From: Heterotrichella gracilis | Lineage: Eukaryota > Sar > Xanthophyceae > Tribonematales > Xanthonemataceae | DNA length: 64,000 nucleotides | Direction: 5' to 3' | Assembly (NCBI GenBank): GCA_032358255.1 | Contig: JAULBX010018192.1 | Coordinates: 21,814 to 85,813, forward strand | In this document: one piece after another, positions 26,973 to 46,780 of the stretch | Layout: each line of letters opens with the position of its first letter | Numbering within the stretch: the first letter of the stretch is position 1 | The notes under the pieces: generated by a model | Told to the model about the DNA's origin: nothing | Seen by the model: the letters and a program-made list of their open reading frames with translations, nothing else | Databases searched by the model: none | Position numbers and translations under genes: made by a program

Positions 26973-28863
26973 ATGCATGCACTGCAGCTCAGCCGCGTAC
27001 ACGTGCGGTCACGCGCTTATCACAGCTTGAACAACGCTTTCAGGGTACCACATGCTCGTTACACTAACCATGGACCTCGGTCTGGACCAGTCTCTGCACA
27101 ACCTACCCGCCATTCCACCCACTCTGTTGACACCTTGCTGGACAGGCCTTGGCTGTTCCAATCCCCTGCGACGCGGATACAGCCAGTGAGTTGGCAAGGA
27201 TGCAACTTCTTGGTTATACGAGATGACTGCCTGCACCCACTTCTTGGTGGCAACAAATTCCGCAAGCTGGATGCTGTGATCCCCACCTTGCTGGCACAAG
27301 GCGCAACAGACGTGGTAAGGGTGTTAACGCACCTGCACCTTTTTGCATTTCATGTAAACGCAATCACTCAAAGAGCTTAAGCTGTGGTTACGCCGCAGTG
27401 CTGCTTTCATCAGCACTTGAGCCCTCCCCTGAACGCATGTGTAGGTGACATGCGGGGGCCTTCAGAGCGCCCACACCGCAGCAGTTGCAGTGGCCTGCGC
27501 TGAGAACGGCATGCGAGCACATCTGCTCACCCGTGGAGAACAGCCCGCCATACCCACAGGGTACCACCTCATGTCAAGGCTGTTTGGGAACGTGGTGTAT
27601 GTGTCACGTTCCGAGTACTCGGATCGAGAAGCCATGTTCCAAAAGCGCGTGGAGGAGTTACGGTGCAGCTTGCCACAAGGTAGCAAGGTGTGTTGGATTA
27701 TGAGCACAACATGCATGCAACATGGAGCACGTTTTGAGGGGTTTGTGTGTACGCCTTGCACACATTTACAGCTGTTGCCTATAGGCAGGCGGTGCCATAC
27801 GTGATGTGGCCTTCTGAACGGCAGGTATACCACGCTAGCCCTGATCGTAACCATAAAGCCATTTAGGCCATGCTGAGCGGCCATTACTCATCCCTGCAGG
27901 TGGTTGTGGTGGAGGAGGGTGCTGCCCAGCCAAACGCCTTGCTGGGTATCATCCGCCTTGCCTCATTCCTTGCCAGCCAGCCTCAGTTCAACGGAGAGGA
28001 AGTCCAGCTTGTTGTGGACAGTGGCACAGGCACTACCGCCATAGGGCTCGCTGTGGCAGCTGCAATGATGTCACAGCCATGGACTGTGGTTGGGATAAAG
28101 CTGGCTGGGGACGATGATTACTACACAGGGCAGCAGGAACAGCTAGCAGCGGAGTTCAATTCCCAGTATTGTAGTTCAGGTAGGCATGGCCATGAGATGT
28201 AATTGCCATTTGTGCTCATGAAGTACTTCATAGCACACTAATGACATGTACAGGCCTTGCCCTCCTGCACTGTGCATGCACGCCAAAGCTGCTTCACTAA
28301 TGGTTTTACTCAAGCCGTGAAAGCTTTTTCACTGATGTCTTGCTTGTCAGGTACCAATCAAGGAGACTGTGCTTTCAAGGTGGAAATGAATCTGTCTGTG
28401 TGGCATGCTTCAGGGGTTGCACCTGTGAAGCCATCTGAATTGCTACTGGTGTGGGTGGATCGGGAAACTCCCAGGAAGTTTGGCAAGGTTCTGGCAGGGG
28501 ACATGGAGTATTGCAAACAGGTAGTCCATCATTCAAAATCCATCCTGATTAGAATGCCTGCCGCAGAAATGCGAATCTGCAGTGACACCATTTCGCCTGC
28601 ACAGAAACATGCACTCTCTGCATTTATGGTAAAAATACTTCGGATTCTACCATGGCTTTCAGCTAATTTGCACTGCTGGCACATTGCAGGTTGCCAGATC
28701 CACAGGGATTCTGGTTGACCCCATCTACACCCAGGCAGCCTGGCAGTGTGCTGTGGACCTAGCCGCAGCCAATGGCCCTGGCGAGCCCAAGGTTGCTATG
28801 CTGCACACGGGGGGACACCTGGGAATGCAAGGGCTGGCGCAGCGCTTTCCCCAGGACATGTGA
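26973..28863 (+). CDS. D-cysteine desulfhydrase / ACC deaminase family PLP enzyme
   Basis: Fold-type II PLP enzyme; plant members break D-cysteine into pyruvate, sulfide and ammonia. Five exons: 26973-27314, 27445-27687, 27900-28179, 28351-28520 and 28690-28863, giving 402 aa with matching phases. Seen: [11 protein letters not shown] with the expected PLP lysine (about K95), [28 protein letters not shown] as phosphate-binding loop, [23 protein letters not shown], and [13 protein letters not shown] near the end. The first 50 residues are rich in Arg, Ser and His and nearly free of acidic residues, suggesting an organelle transit peptide. ACC deaminase activity cannot be excluded from sequence; plant homologues mostly act on D-cysteine. 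Confidence 0.92.
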
Positions 28864-29133
28864 ATGGCTGCCACAGGATTGACTGGTTCCAGACTGATTG
28901 GTTCAGAAGCGTTGTGGTGCGAGACAGGTGAAATTGCAATGATTGCATCTGCCAATGCCAAATGATGCACTATTCTAATTGCTATGGATGCGTTTGCTGA
29001 TGCACTTCTTTGTCCTCAGTAACAGGACATACATTTCAATATTTTTGATCACAGCTGTATAGCTAATAGCTCTTGTGTTCTGATCACTGCCTCCTGTTGG
29101 TCCACATTCTCACAACGGGCACCTGTAGGGTGA

Positions 29134-31281
<2,148 letters not shown>

Positions 31282-32183
31282 GCTCTTGCGGACTTGTGAC
31301 CCTTGTTCTCATCGTCCACTTGTGGAATGGTGCTGGCAGGGTGGAAAGCTGCGGTTAGAAACCATGGCAGTCTACCTTCCAGGAAGGGCCAGGGGCACCA
31401 GGAACGCCGGCTTCGAACAGCTGAAGCAGTTACGGGCACGCTCTTGCAAGACAGGCATTGCAGGCTCTGGGCCAGCCCGTCACCACTGATATGACTCAAC
31501 CATGGCTAAGCCAGGGGTTTGGACTCGGCACCGTGCAGTGACTCACGGTGTATTGATCGGCACAAAACCCTAAAGGGTTGTCCTTTCGAGGCCTGCCATG
31601 TGCCATATGGCTCATATGCATGCATGCGCCCACAAGCAGCTACAGCGCCCACCGGTTTTCACACGCGTTTGCGACGTACAGTAGTTCCAAACTCAACTTC
31701 TGCTGGGAGTACGTTCCGAGTTTATGCGCAACGTCGTCCTGAGCACCTCGCTGCCCAGCTACAGACTGCTTAACTCTACTAGTTAGCGGCCAGACTTCTG
31801 TACCAACCCAATTGCCCCTTGCAGCAACGAGCGAAATATGCCTTGCCAGTAAAGGCACCTAGTGCGCTTACCTTACAGTACTTTTGGCCGGGTAGGCTGT
31901 TGAGATCAGCTGCAGCAGCTGAGCAGGCAGCGAGCACTACTTCCCTTCACTCACATAACTTCTACGTCGGCTGCAAAGCACAGCTTTTTCCTTTCCATTA
32001 CTGGGCATTCTTATGGGTAGATGAACCAGAACTGATCCTCGTCCCTTGCTCTGGCCGTCAGCTGAGCTTTGTGCCCTGCAACGATCTCAGGAGGGTGTGT
32101 GTGGCCAGGAGTTGGCCACCAGTTGACAAGCCTGCAAGACAGCTGAAGGTCAAACATATTCGCTGCAAAGGGCTATTGCAGCC
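31282..32183. other. Divergent intergenic region
   Basis: Upstream region shared by the RNF32-like gene and the diphosphatase gene. It contains an ATGCATGC-type run at 31613-31628. No gene is recognised. Confidence 0.5.
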
Positions 32184-34350
32184 ATGGGCAACACAGTGTC
32201 GATGTTTAGACCGTTTGGAGTCAAGCCGTGCACTGCACATGGAAGTGCAGTTGCCCAATCAAGCAGGGCCCAGGCCAGCGGGGGCTTGGTCACCGCCACC
32301 GCCACCGCCAACGCAGCGCCACAAGGTGAAATATCGCAAGGCAAAACTGGCGTTGCCATGGTGGACAAGCTGTATGACGCCACCATAACGCCAACCTCAA
32401 CACCTTGTACCCCAGATCACCTGGTGGGGCCCCCTCAAATCACCAGTGGTGCCTGCGCCTCTCAACTCCTCCTCCTCCTCTCAGCACCGCACTCACGTGC
32501 ACTGCTTCCCTCCACAGGACGGTTATTCAGGTTTGGGATCGCCACAGACGTGCAGTACGCTGACATACCAGATGGGTTCTCATTCCATGGCACAGCGCGG
32601 TACTACAGAGGCAGCCTAGTCGGCCTCAAGCATGCAGTACAGCACTGGAATGACCAGAACGTGGAGTTCGTGATGCACCTTGGAGACATCATCGATGGGA
32701 ATGCTCGCACCCACTCTGAGAAGGCCATGGGGGACGTGCTGGCTGAGTTTGAGCAAGTGGGCAAGCCGGTGTGGCACATCATCGGCAACCACTGCCTGTA
32801 TAACTTCAACAGGTGAGGTAGCAATAAACACCGCAGCTTGGCATGCAAATGGCATATGAGTGGATGACAACAATTGGTTATGTCTCATGTGCCAGTCCTG
32901 GACCTCATCACCTCCCAAACAAAAGCTGGCAGGTCGATGGATCGCAATGCAAAATCGTGACCGCATCCATTTATCCGATATGATGGGGCCCAGCAGTTGT
33001 ATGCATTCCAGCATTCCATCCACACTAGCAGTCAGCCTTGCACATTCGGTGCCAAGCAGTTTGGCCTTGGGTGATCATCGATGTCCCCATTTCTTGACCT
33101 TGCGGGATCTGGAGGTCCTAGGCTTTCCACCGAATCACGCCCCAAATTGTTGCGCTTTACAGGGAGCAGCTGAACGCGTTGCTGAACATCCGTGCAGAGG
33201 ATGGTGTGGGCAGCCACTACTCGTTTATCCCTCACAAGGGGTGGAGGATCGTGGTGCTGGATGGGTATGACATCTCCATGCTGGGCTGGCCAGAGGACCA
33301 CCCCCACCATGCGCTGGCCAAGAAGCTCCTGGGCAAATACAACCCTAATGAGGTATGTGTGATGCCAGTGTGGGGATTCAGATGACGATCGTGACATGGT
33401 GTTGGAACCAGGGCAGCTTGCATGGGGCCAGTGTGATGGCATGTGACCCTGAGCAGGACCTGGCCATGGTACTGATGTCATGAGGGTGCATGCACCTGGA
33501 ACAGAGTGGGATGAATTGCTGACCAGCGCGGGTGCATCATTTCTGCACTCATGCCAGCTGGACTGGACATAGGTATGTAAGCATGCAGCTGTCACAGTTA
33601 TTGCCCACATGCCGTCCCCCCAACCCACTCCCACTCTTCCCACAGGAGAAGAATAACCCCGAGGGACTGGTCGACCTCATGCGCCGATTCGTCAAATTCG
33701 GGGGGGGCATTGGCGTCCCGCAGCTGGCCTGGCTGAAGCGCCAGCTGGCAGATGCTCGCGCCTCCAACCAGCGTGTCATACTCGCATGCCATCTGCCCAT
33801 ATTCCCGGGGACGGCGGCCCCCGCCTGCCTGCTTTGGAATTATCAGGAGGTCCTGGATGCCATAGCTGAGGCGGGGAATGTGGTGGCCACGCTGGCAGGG
33901 CATGCACACCAGGTGGGGAGAGCTGACCAAATACCCTGCCCATTTACCCTTAACACTTTGGGTATATATTTTTTTAATATGTTAATAACACTTATACCTG
34001 CTTTTACTAATAAAAAATTATATGTATTCATTTGAAGATCATGCCCATTATTTCCTTCCCCCCAACCATATTAACTCATGCCCTACATCATGTTCACCCT
34101 CCCTACACCCCCTCAGGATGGCTACATTGTCGACCCCTCGGGGGTGCACCACCGAGTGCTGAAGGCCATCCTGGAGACGCCGCCTGGCGAGCTGTGCTTC
34201 GGCCACATGGACGTGTATGACGACCACCTGATGCTGCATGGGGTGGGCACGATGCAGAGCGCACGCATGGAGTTTGGTCCACTGGGGGTGAAAGAGCAGG
34301 CGAATGGGGAGGTGGGGGTGGAGGGGGTGCAGGTGGAAGTGGAGGCGTGA
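32184..34350 (+). CDS. Mn-dependent ADP-ribose/CDP-alcohol diphosphatase (ADPRM-like)
   Basis: Calcineurin-fold metallophosphoesterase; relatives hydrolyse ADP-ribose, IDP-ribose and CDP-alcohols. Five exons: 32184-32325, 32518-32812, 33163-33352, 33646-33912 and 34117-34350, giving 375 aa. Metal motifs are seen in order: FGIATDVQYAD, HLGDIIDG, IIGNHCLYNF, ACHLPIFPG and LAGHAHQDGY. The first intron (192 nt) is a multiple of three and open in frame; it has a strong CT-rich acceptor, so it is treated as an intron, but its retention would leave a functional-looking protein with 64 more residues. The N-terminus MGNTVSMF fits an N-myristoylation signal, so membrane attachment is possible. The start is the first ATG in this frame. 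Confidence 0.9.
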
Positions 34351-35192
34351 AGGGTGGGGGCTGGGTGGGGTTTTGGCTCATGGATTCTACAGCATTCTTG
34401 TATGCAGTCTTGACATCCCCTTGTATTGCACCGTGATTGATTTGTCAACGGGGCTTGCCGCATGAAAGTGTGGACGGCATCTGACGGGTAGCCAACAGTG
34501 AAAACACCTGCTGCAAATGGGGCTGCACTTTACGTCTCGCTTCATTTGTCAAAGATCTGTGTGTTGCTCACACAATACCAAAAACATTGATTCCCGGGTC
34601 ATTTCCCAGGGTTGGCGCATTGCTATTTTTGATCTGATTTTTGTCCGCATGGATTTCCGTAACAAAATCATGAAAGTTAATCAAATCAAATGTTACTGAG
34701 TGTAACTATTCTGGTAACTGCTTGACTAATAAGTGAGTATTGAGACAGTGAAAATTTATACTACTCGGGGCATTGACTGTGACAATTTGCTGCCGTCAAA
34801 GGCCTTAAATTTGTTTTTTGATAAAGGTTACGGTGATCACGCACCCCTATTGGCTTGGTATATTACCCTAATATGCTTTCTTTTATGGTGTGGTGCCCTG
34901 GTGCGAGCCAGTGGCCCCCTAACTACGCCTCTGTGCGTTCCCTTTCTTTCTTTCTTTCTCTCTATGGATCACACGTGTACAATGTGTAGCGTGACAGCTG
35001 TCAGCATGATGCCGGGCAGGGCCCCTACCGATCGCTGCCATGTCAGCCTGACTCAGAGGTTGCAGCAAGGGTATTGCAAAGGGGCCAGTAATTCATTTGA
35101 CGACAGATGACGGAGAAGGCTAAAACTGTATTTTTGCCATGCATTGTGTGCATTTCCGGTAGATTAAGTGCATAGCTGACAGCGCATGCCCA
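34351..35192. other. Convergent intergenic region
   Basis: Lies between the 3' ends of the diphosphatase and RecQ1 genes. It holds a CTTT/CT-rich microsatellite at about 34939-34962 and otherwise nothing recognisable. Confidence 0.5.
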
Positions 35193-40616
<5,424 letters not shown>

Positions 40617-41152
40617 GGTACTCTGCATATGCATGCATTAGGTCAATGGGGTTCGTTCGCTGAGGGGTTGGACCATGAACCTGCTGTGATATGGGTTACA
40701 CGCCGTTACCATGTTGGCTTGCGCTGACATTCTAGTTCCACAGGTATATGCCCGACAGGAGTGTTTTGGCGGGAAATACAGCGGGCATTCGAGTACTCGT
40801 TCAAATATGAAGCATGAAGAAATGACACTGTTTTCGACCAGAACAACATCGCCCTGCGATCGCCGACCGGTACGTAAACGGCATCGACCTTCGATCGCGA
40901 CGCGTTGGACATGCCGGGCTGTGATCTTTGCAGTTCTCATCAACAACCCCAACACAGCAGGACTTGCCGTGGGGAAAGGCCCATATGCATGCATGCTACT
41001 TGCCTGGACAACGCAGGAACATCCTATCCCACTGGATCACACTCTGCTCATTCTCGACTAGGGTTATGGTGTAAGGGTTCTGGCCCGCCCACTTCACGCC
41101 GCCGCCGCCCGGGGCGTGCTCCTTCGGCCAGCTTCAGGTCCACATATACAGC
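40617..41152. promoter_or_regulatory. Divergent promoter region of RecQ1 and ORC4
   Basis: 536 bp between two start codons pointing away from each other. It holds two long ATGCATGC-type runs, at 40625-40638 (9 bp before the RecQ1 ATG) and 40982-40996 (156 bp before the ORC4 ATG). Joint cell-cycle control is plausible but only inferred. Confidence 0.6.
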
Positions 41153-44100
41153 ATGGCAGGCGTCACCAAGAAGAAACCGCGTGCATCACCCAGCGCTGCC
41201 AGCGACAGCTTGGACGAGTTTGCCATCGAGCTGAGTGACGGCTCAACGTCGCAGGTTGGATTACACTCGCCTTTTTACCCGGGTCTCGCCGCTGTTAACC
41301 ATGTTAACCATCCAGATAAGGGGTTGAATTACTTTGTTCTTACGTGGACAGTGTAGTGTTCTGTGGTCTGTACTGCTAACGTCAGCAGTGTAACGGGTTC
41401 ACACATAGTCAGTCCACCATTACTCCACTCCCCCGTTGATTGCCAATCCAATGAGCGAAACTGCACCCACAAGCAACCCAGGGAGGGATCCCCCCCTGCT
41501 GCAACGTATTCCACAGTGGCTTGTGGGCGTTGTAGAAAGTTGCTCGTTGTGGATGTGGCCAAAAAGGAAAGAGCCCTTGACACCCCCTGAACATCCCAGG
41601 AGGAGATGCCTCAAGTCCAGTCCCGGAAAAAGCAAAAACTGGAGAGCACGCATGGCGCAACCCCGAAACAGGCTGAGGGGACTGGAGGGAGCTCAAAAGC
41701 AGTCCCAGGAAGCTCCAAGTCTGCCAGAAGGATTGCAGGGAGTCACAAGCAGGCTTCGAGGAGCCACAAGCCTGCCACCACACCATACCTACCTCCCGCT
41801 GGCTTATCTGGTGTGCCACATAGGCTGACCTGACCCAGCAGAACAGAACTGCGCAAGGTCAATAGATGGTGTAAACAATGCCGGGACAGAACTGCTTGGC
41901 GCCGCTTGTGCAAGGCTCACTACTTATAGGCTGCACTGCTGGAATGCATGCATCTCAGTGTTCCTTCACAACAGCAGCAGTAGCTACATAGCAAGATGGC
42001 AGCCGATCACTCCCAAGGGACTGACCTTGCAAGTGCACCCATCATGCGTATTTTGTTGCAACTTCAAAGGGTGACAGTGACATTGTGCCGTGGGCATCCG
42101 CACGCGTACGTGACTGACGTGCGCCACTGGTGCGGTCCCTCGCAGGCACCAGCCTACAGGCCCAGCCCAAGCACACAGCCCCAAATGCAGCTCCCAAGCG
42201 TGTGGTTTCTCCAACAGCCTTCTACGGCACAAACCCTCCACCCTTCCAACAGATGCGCATGGCAACCCCCCTGGCATCAGCACCAGCACCAAGCCCAGTG
42301 GGCAAGCAGCGTGATAGGCAGGGGGCAGGGGCGCCCTCGCCCATCAAGGGAGCGGCCCAACAGCTAGGAAAGGGGATGGCGGGGGGGGGGCTAGCGAGCA
42401 GGGGAGGGGCGTCGCCGGCTGGAAAAGGGAGGGGGCCGGTGGCGCCTGGTGTGGAGACAGCGGGGAAAGCCAGTGCGAGGGTTGAGCAAGGGGGAAAAGA
42501 GGAAAGGAAGGGGACCAGCAGGGCAGGGGAGCATGCCAGCCAGCAGCCCAAACCTCTACAGGCCAAACCGTCACAGGTCAAAGCTGCTCAGAGCGTTGCC
42601 TCCCCAAGCAAACAACCGCAGGCAAAACCCCAGCAGGGCAAACCTTCCCAGGCCAGTCCTTCACAGGCCAAGTCTGCACAGACCAAAAGTGCACAGGCCA
42701 AACCTGCCAGCCAGCCAGCAAAACCCGCACAGGCCAAACCTGCCGAAGCCAAAGCCTCCACCAGTAAACCCCACCAGCAGGCGCAACCTCAAAACCAGCA
42801 ACAGCAGGCGAGTGGTCGGGGGGGTGCACCCACTCACATGCCCTCCCTACCTGAGAGGAGGGCCACCCGCCACACCCAGCAGCAGCCTGCGCCCTCCCCT
42901 CCTCACTTGGAAGACGATGCACCCCCCCTTGCATCGACATCCACAGCACCCCCTCCTGCCGCCAAGCAGCCCTCACCATCCAAGGGAGGGAAAACAGCCA
43001 CCACAAATGGGAGGCCGCGCGCCCCGGCTCCAGAGCCTCCACCACCACCACCACCAGCGCCACCAGCACCCACCCCACCAGTGGCGGACCCCTCCCACCA
43101 CCCCACCATCCAATGGCAGCGCCCCGCCCCCTCCCAGAGCGCTGAGCACCCCACCACCACCCCCTTTGCCGAAGCCCGCACCTACCTGCGGCACCGCCTG
43201 TCTGACATGCGGTCGGACGCAGCGGCGGAGATGGTGGTGCGGGAAACCCTAGTTGGGGTTCAGCAGCGCCTGACTGCCCTATTGGCTGAGACTGTGGAGG
43301 AGGAGGGGCACAACAACTCGGTGCTGGTCATCGGGGAGCGAGGGGCGGGGAAGACCCTGGTAGGTTAAATAAGGTGTTGGGGGGTAGATTTTGGGCTTGT
43401 GTTTGGAGGGTAATGATGCCATTGGTTGAGGGTGGTGGGGCCGCAGGACGCCATTGTGATTGAATAATTTGGGGTGGGTGTTTGATTGCATTTGAAATAA
43501 TGGTGATTGAGGATGATAGAGCCAGTAGACGAGGAGGGCCAACAACTCAGTGCTGGTCATTGGGGAGCGGGCCCTGAGGAACACGCACTGGTAGGGTTTT
43601 GTGGGGTTTGTGCATGTAGATCTGTGGGGTGTGGGAGTTGAATGAGGCTCTGACCGCCCCATGTGGCAAATCAACCCTGCAATTTGATGAGCAAACACAC
43701 CGCTTTCGATTAACCTGGCGCAGGTCGCTCAAAAAGCACGCCTACCATCCCTCTCAATACCCAACGCATTTCATCTAAAAATGCCTTCACACACCCTCTA
43801 GAACCCTACCCTTCGGCTCCCAAACGTGCACTACAATGCCCCTCTCAAACCCTATCGTGGGTGGAACCCTAAACCCTACCCCATGATGTTGATTCTCAAA
43901 CCGTACCGTAGGTTATTGAGCGCACCCTCAAGGCCCTCCTGCAGCACACCAACAGCGAGGGCACAAACCCTAGGGTAGGGTTGGTGCGCCTGAGCGGCCT
44001 GGTGCACACCGACGAGAGAGCGGCGTTTCGGGAGATTGCTCGCCAGCTGTGCCGCACCTTTGGGTGCGGGTTTGTGAAGAGTGCGTCGTTTGACGAGAAC

Positions 44101-46780
44101 TTGGCATTCCTAAGGGAGGTGCTGCAGGAGCTGCGCAGGTGGGGAGGAAAGGGGGGAAAGGGAAGGGTAAATGCATACGGGTTCTGTAGTGGGGAGCAGT
44201 GGGGGATGGACTGGGGAGTGGAAGAGGGTGCGCACGTGGTACAAAAATGCAATCTAGGAGTACAGCAAGGCAAGAAGTGCATGCGAGGGGTGACCACATG
44301 CCTGTTCAGAGATCATTGCTCCTTCATGATTAATGTATGGATGATCAGTGAAACCGCAAGGCACCCTGCTCTGACACACCCACCCCTGCACCACCCAGCT
44401 TGGAAGCCTGGGCCACTACCGGAAGTGTGAAACCACTGCCCACCCTCACTCATCCCACCCCCCTCCCTCTGCAGGAGCCACAAGGTGGTTGTGTTTGTGC
44501 TGGAGGAGTTTGACCTGTTTGCGCGCGGCGCCAAACAGACTGTGCTGTACAACCTCCTGGACACGATGCAGGCATCAAACATGCAGGTGGGTGGGCTGGA
44601 ACTTGACCCCAAAACCCTAAATCCCAAATCCTAAACCCTGACCCTGGTTGCCCCCTGTCCTCCCACAAGCTGCGAGTCTAATGTAATTGATCTGGAACCC
44701 TGAAACCCACAGGAAGAAGACCTAGCGCACTCTGCTGTACCTCCATCCCTGGCCGCTTCCATACCTCCCAAATTGATACGTATATGTGTTGGCAATTTCA
44801 ATCTGCGCCGGTAAAAGCACACATATGTGCAGTAATTAAAACCACAATGGGGCTACGGTGGTAACTAATAATACCCTCGTGTGTGGTACAGGTAGCGGTG
44901 GTGGGCACCAGCTGCCGCCACGACGTGGTTGAGCACCTTGGCAACCCTAAACCCTACAGCAAAAGCCTGAAACCCTTGTGTGGTCAGAACCAGCTGCCGC
45001 TTTTGGCTCATTGCCTTCTGTGCCCTTACAAAACGCATTTGTGTGGTGATCAATTGGGCGAGTAGCTGTTAAAACCCTTGTGGGGGGTTTGCAGGCAGCG
45101 GTGGTGGGCACCAGCTGCCGCCACGACGTGGTTGAGCTCCTAGACAAGCGGGTGAGGTCACGCTTCTCGCACCGCAAGCTGGTCATCACCCCCCCCGCCA
45201 CCTGCTCCACCCCCTCCGACCTCCTCTCGGCCACCCTGACGCTTCCCCCCTGGATGCGCCATGCGGAGGCTTTCAACGCATCGCTGGGGGTGGCCCTGGG
45301 GGGTGCGGAGGTGCAAAGGGAGCTGGAGCAGTGCTTCAGTTTCACAGGTAGGGGGGAGGGCTTTTTGGGGTTAGTATTTGGGTTCAGGCCTTGGTTAATA
45401 TTACATTAGGACCTATTGTAAAAGTGGCGCTCCTTCTATTGGCAGGGATGCGGAGTGGTTAGGGAATGGCTACCGTATTAGTAAGTCGTGTTCCTGTCAA
45501 GTAGCTAGTCAGCCTTGTACACAAGGCGCCAGGCATTGTCCTCACGCTACATTGCAGCCAAAAACCACTTCATGAAATCAGCTTTCATATTTAATGGGGA
45601 TGGCTCGCAAACCCTCCCATTTACCGCTCCAACCACTCCCCCATTTACCGCTCTGCCCGCTCCTCCATAGGGTTCACTGGGCGCGACATCGTTGAGCTTG
45701 GTACACGCGCGCTGTGCAATGTGGAGGCGCCAGGTGGCACGCTGGCAGCGCGACACATCAGCGCAGCCCTCCGGGAATACAAGGAGACGGACCTGGGCCA
45801 GGTGAGCTCAACCCCCTGGTTGCTGTCATCCCCTGCATGGCGAATTAGGGGCATGGCGATTCAGGGTCGAGAAAGGCTAAGCACCTAGGGGCTTGGCGAT
45901 TTTGTGTTCAGTTAGGGCCATCTGTTGAAAGCCAACATTACCTGTACTCTGTCCCCAGTATTCCTGCATCCCCAGCTGTCAGGTACAGCTGTCAGGTACT
46001 TGTCATTGTACTTATCCTGCCTCACCCCAACCCACCACACACCTCACCCAGGTCGCCGCCGTCGCCTCCCTCTCCGTGCTCGAGCTCTACCTCCTGGTAG
46101 CCATGCTGCGGCTGCGCGCGCGGGACCGGCTGGTTGTCAACTTCGCCATGGTGTGGGGGGAGTACGCTCGCCTGGTTGCACTCAAGCCGGACCTGCAGGA
46201 CAGGTACCAGCGACCCGCAGCGCTGGTTGCCTTCCACCACCTGCTGGCCAAGGCGATGGCGGGGCCGGTGGACGCACGGTGCGTGGTTTGGGATGGTGGA
46301 TGGTGAAGGGTCCAGGGTTGTAGAGCTTTGCGATGTTGGGCGGGGAATGCGCAGGTTCAAGCGGACCGGTGCACTGCTTGCTTTCCGCCATAGTGCTGGC
46401 CATGGCGGGGACCGGGGCTGTGCGCTGGGTGGCGCTGGATTGTTTAGGGTTTAGGGTGGCTAGGGTGTGGGGTCTGGGTTGAGCCATGTGACTAGGAACA
46501 TGTGAGTAGATGTAGATGACTAGGCCACGCTGATAATGGCCCAGCCATCCGGGGCATTCCAATCCCTGGAATACCCCCGGGCATCCTAACCCCCACCCTT
46601 TCCTGCAGTGCCGAACATCGTGGGGGCCTCCAGGAGTTCCAGGGAGTTGAGGTGTATGTGGCTGTGGCTGAGGTGGCTGAGGGCCTGGACCGCCACCCCA
46701 AGTGCCCCGCTGAGCTGCGCAGCTGGCTGACCAGGCCTGCGGAGGAGGGGGGGGATGCTGCGGATGTGGTCATGGACTGA
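41153..46780 (+). CDS. ORC4: Origin recognition complex subunit 4 with a long disordered N-terminus
   Basis: AAA+ subunit of the replication origin-binding complex. Nine exons: 41153-41254, 41600-41810, 42146-43359, 43912-44138, 44475-44586, 45095-45347, 45671-45801, 46052-46278 and 46609-46780, giving 882 aa with all phases agreeing. The ORC4 core occupies about residues 450-882: VIGERGAGKT Walker A (about 499-508), VVVFVLEEFDLFA Walker B, VVGTSCRHDVVELLDKRVRSRF with the sensor and arginine region, then a winged-helix end. Residues 35-440 are low complexity: Lys, Ala, Pro and Gln with repeated QAKP-type units. Typical ORC4 is about 420-440 aa, so this one is doubled. The join of exons 1-2 to exon 3 rests on phase and splice signals only. 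Introns 3 and 5 carry decayed exon copies. Confidence 0.92.
42530..42830 (+). repeat. ORC4: QAKP-type low-complexity repeat within ORC4 exon 3
   Basis: Degenerate units of 4-6 codons encode LQAKPSQ, PQAKPQQ, SQAKSAQ, AQAKPAS and similar. The nucleotide core is CAGGCCAAA. The protein segment would be basic, proline-rich and disordered. Confidence 0.8.
43528..43597 (+). repeat. ORC4: Decayed copy of the ORC4 exon 3 edge inside intron 3
   Basis: Matches 43297-43366, covering the Walker A end of exon 3 plus its donor. Shared blocks include CAACAACTC, GTGCTGGTCAT, GGGGAGCG and CTGGTAGG. The copy has an indel and a broken P-loop code, yet keeps a GGTAGGG donor. Confidence 0.85.
44892..45000 (+). 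repeat. ORC4: Two partial copies of the ORC4 exon 6 start inside intron 5
   Basis: 44892-44938 repeats the first 45 or so bases of exon 6 (45095-45141) with one or two differences, including its CAG acceptor. A shorter copy with CCAGCTGCCGC lies at 44984-45000. Using the upstream copy would shift the protein into unrelated sequence after VVEHLGN. Confidence 0.9.

Noticed and set aside
42449-43252. Long proline/histidine-rich frame overlapping ORC4
   Set aside because: Shadow of the ORC4 low-complexity exon in another frame; no start context and no splice partners.
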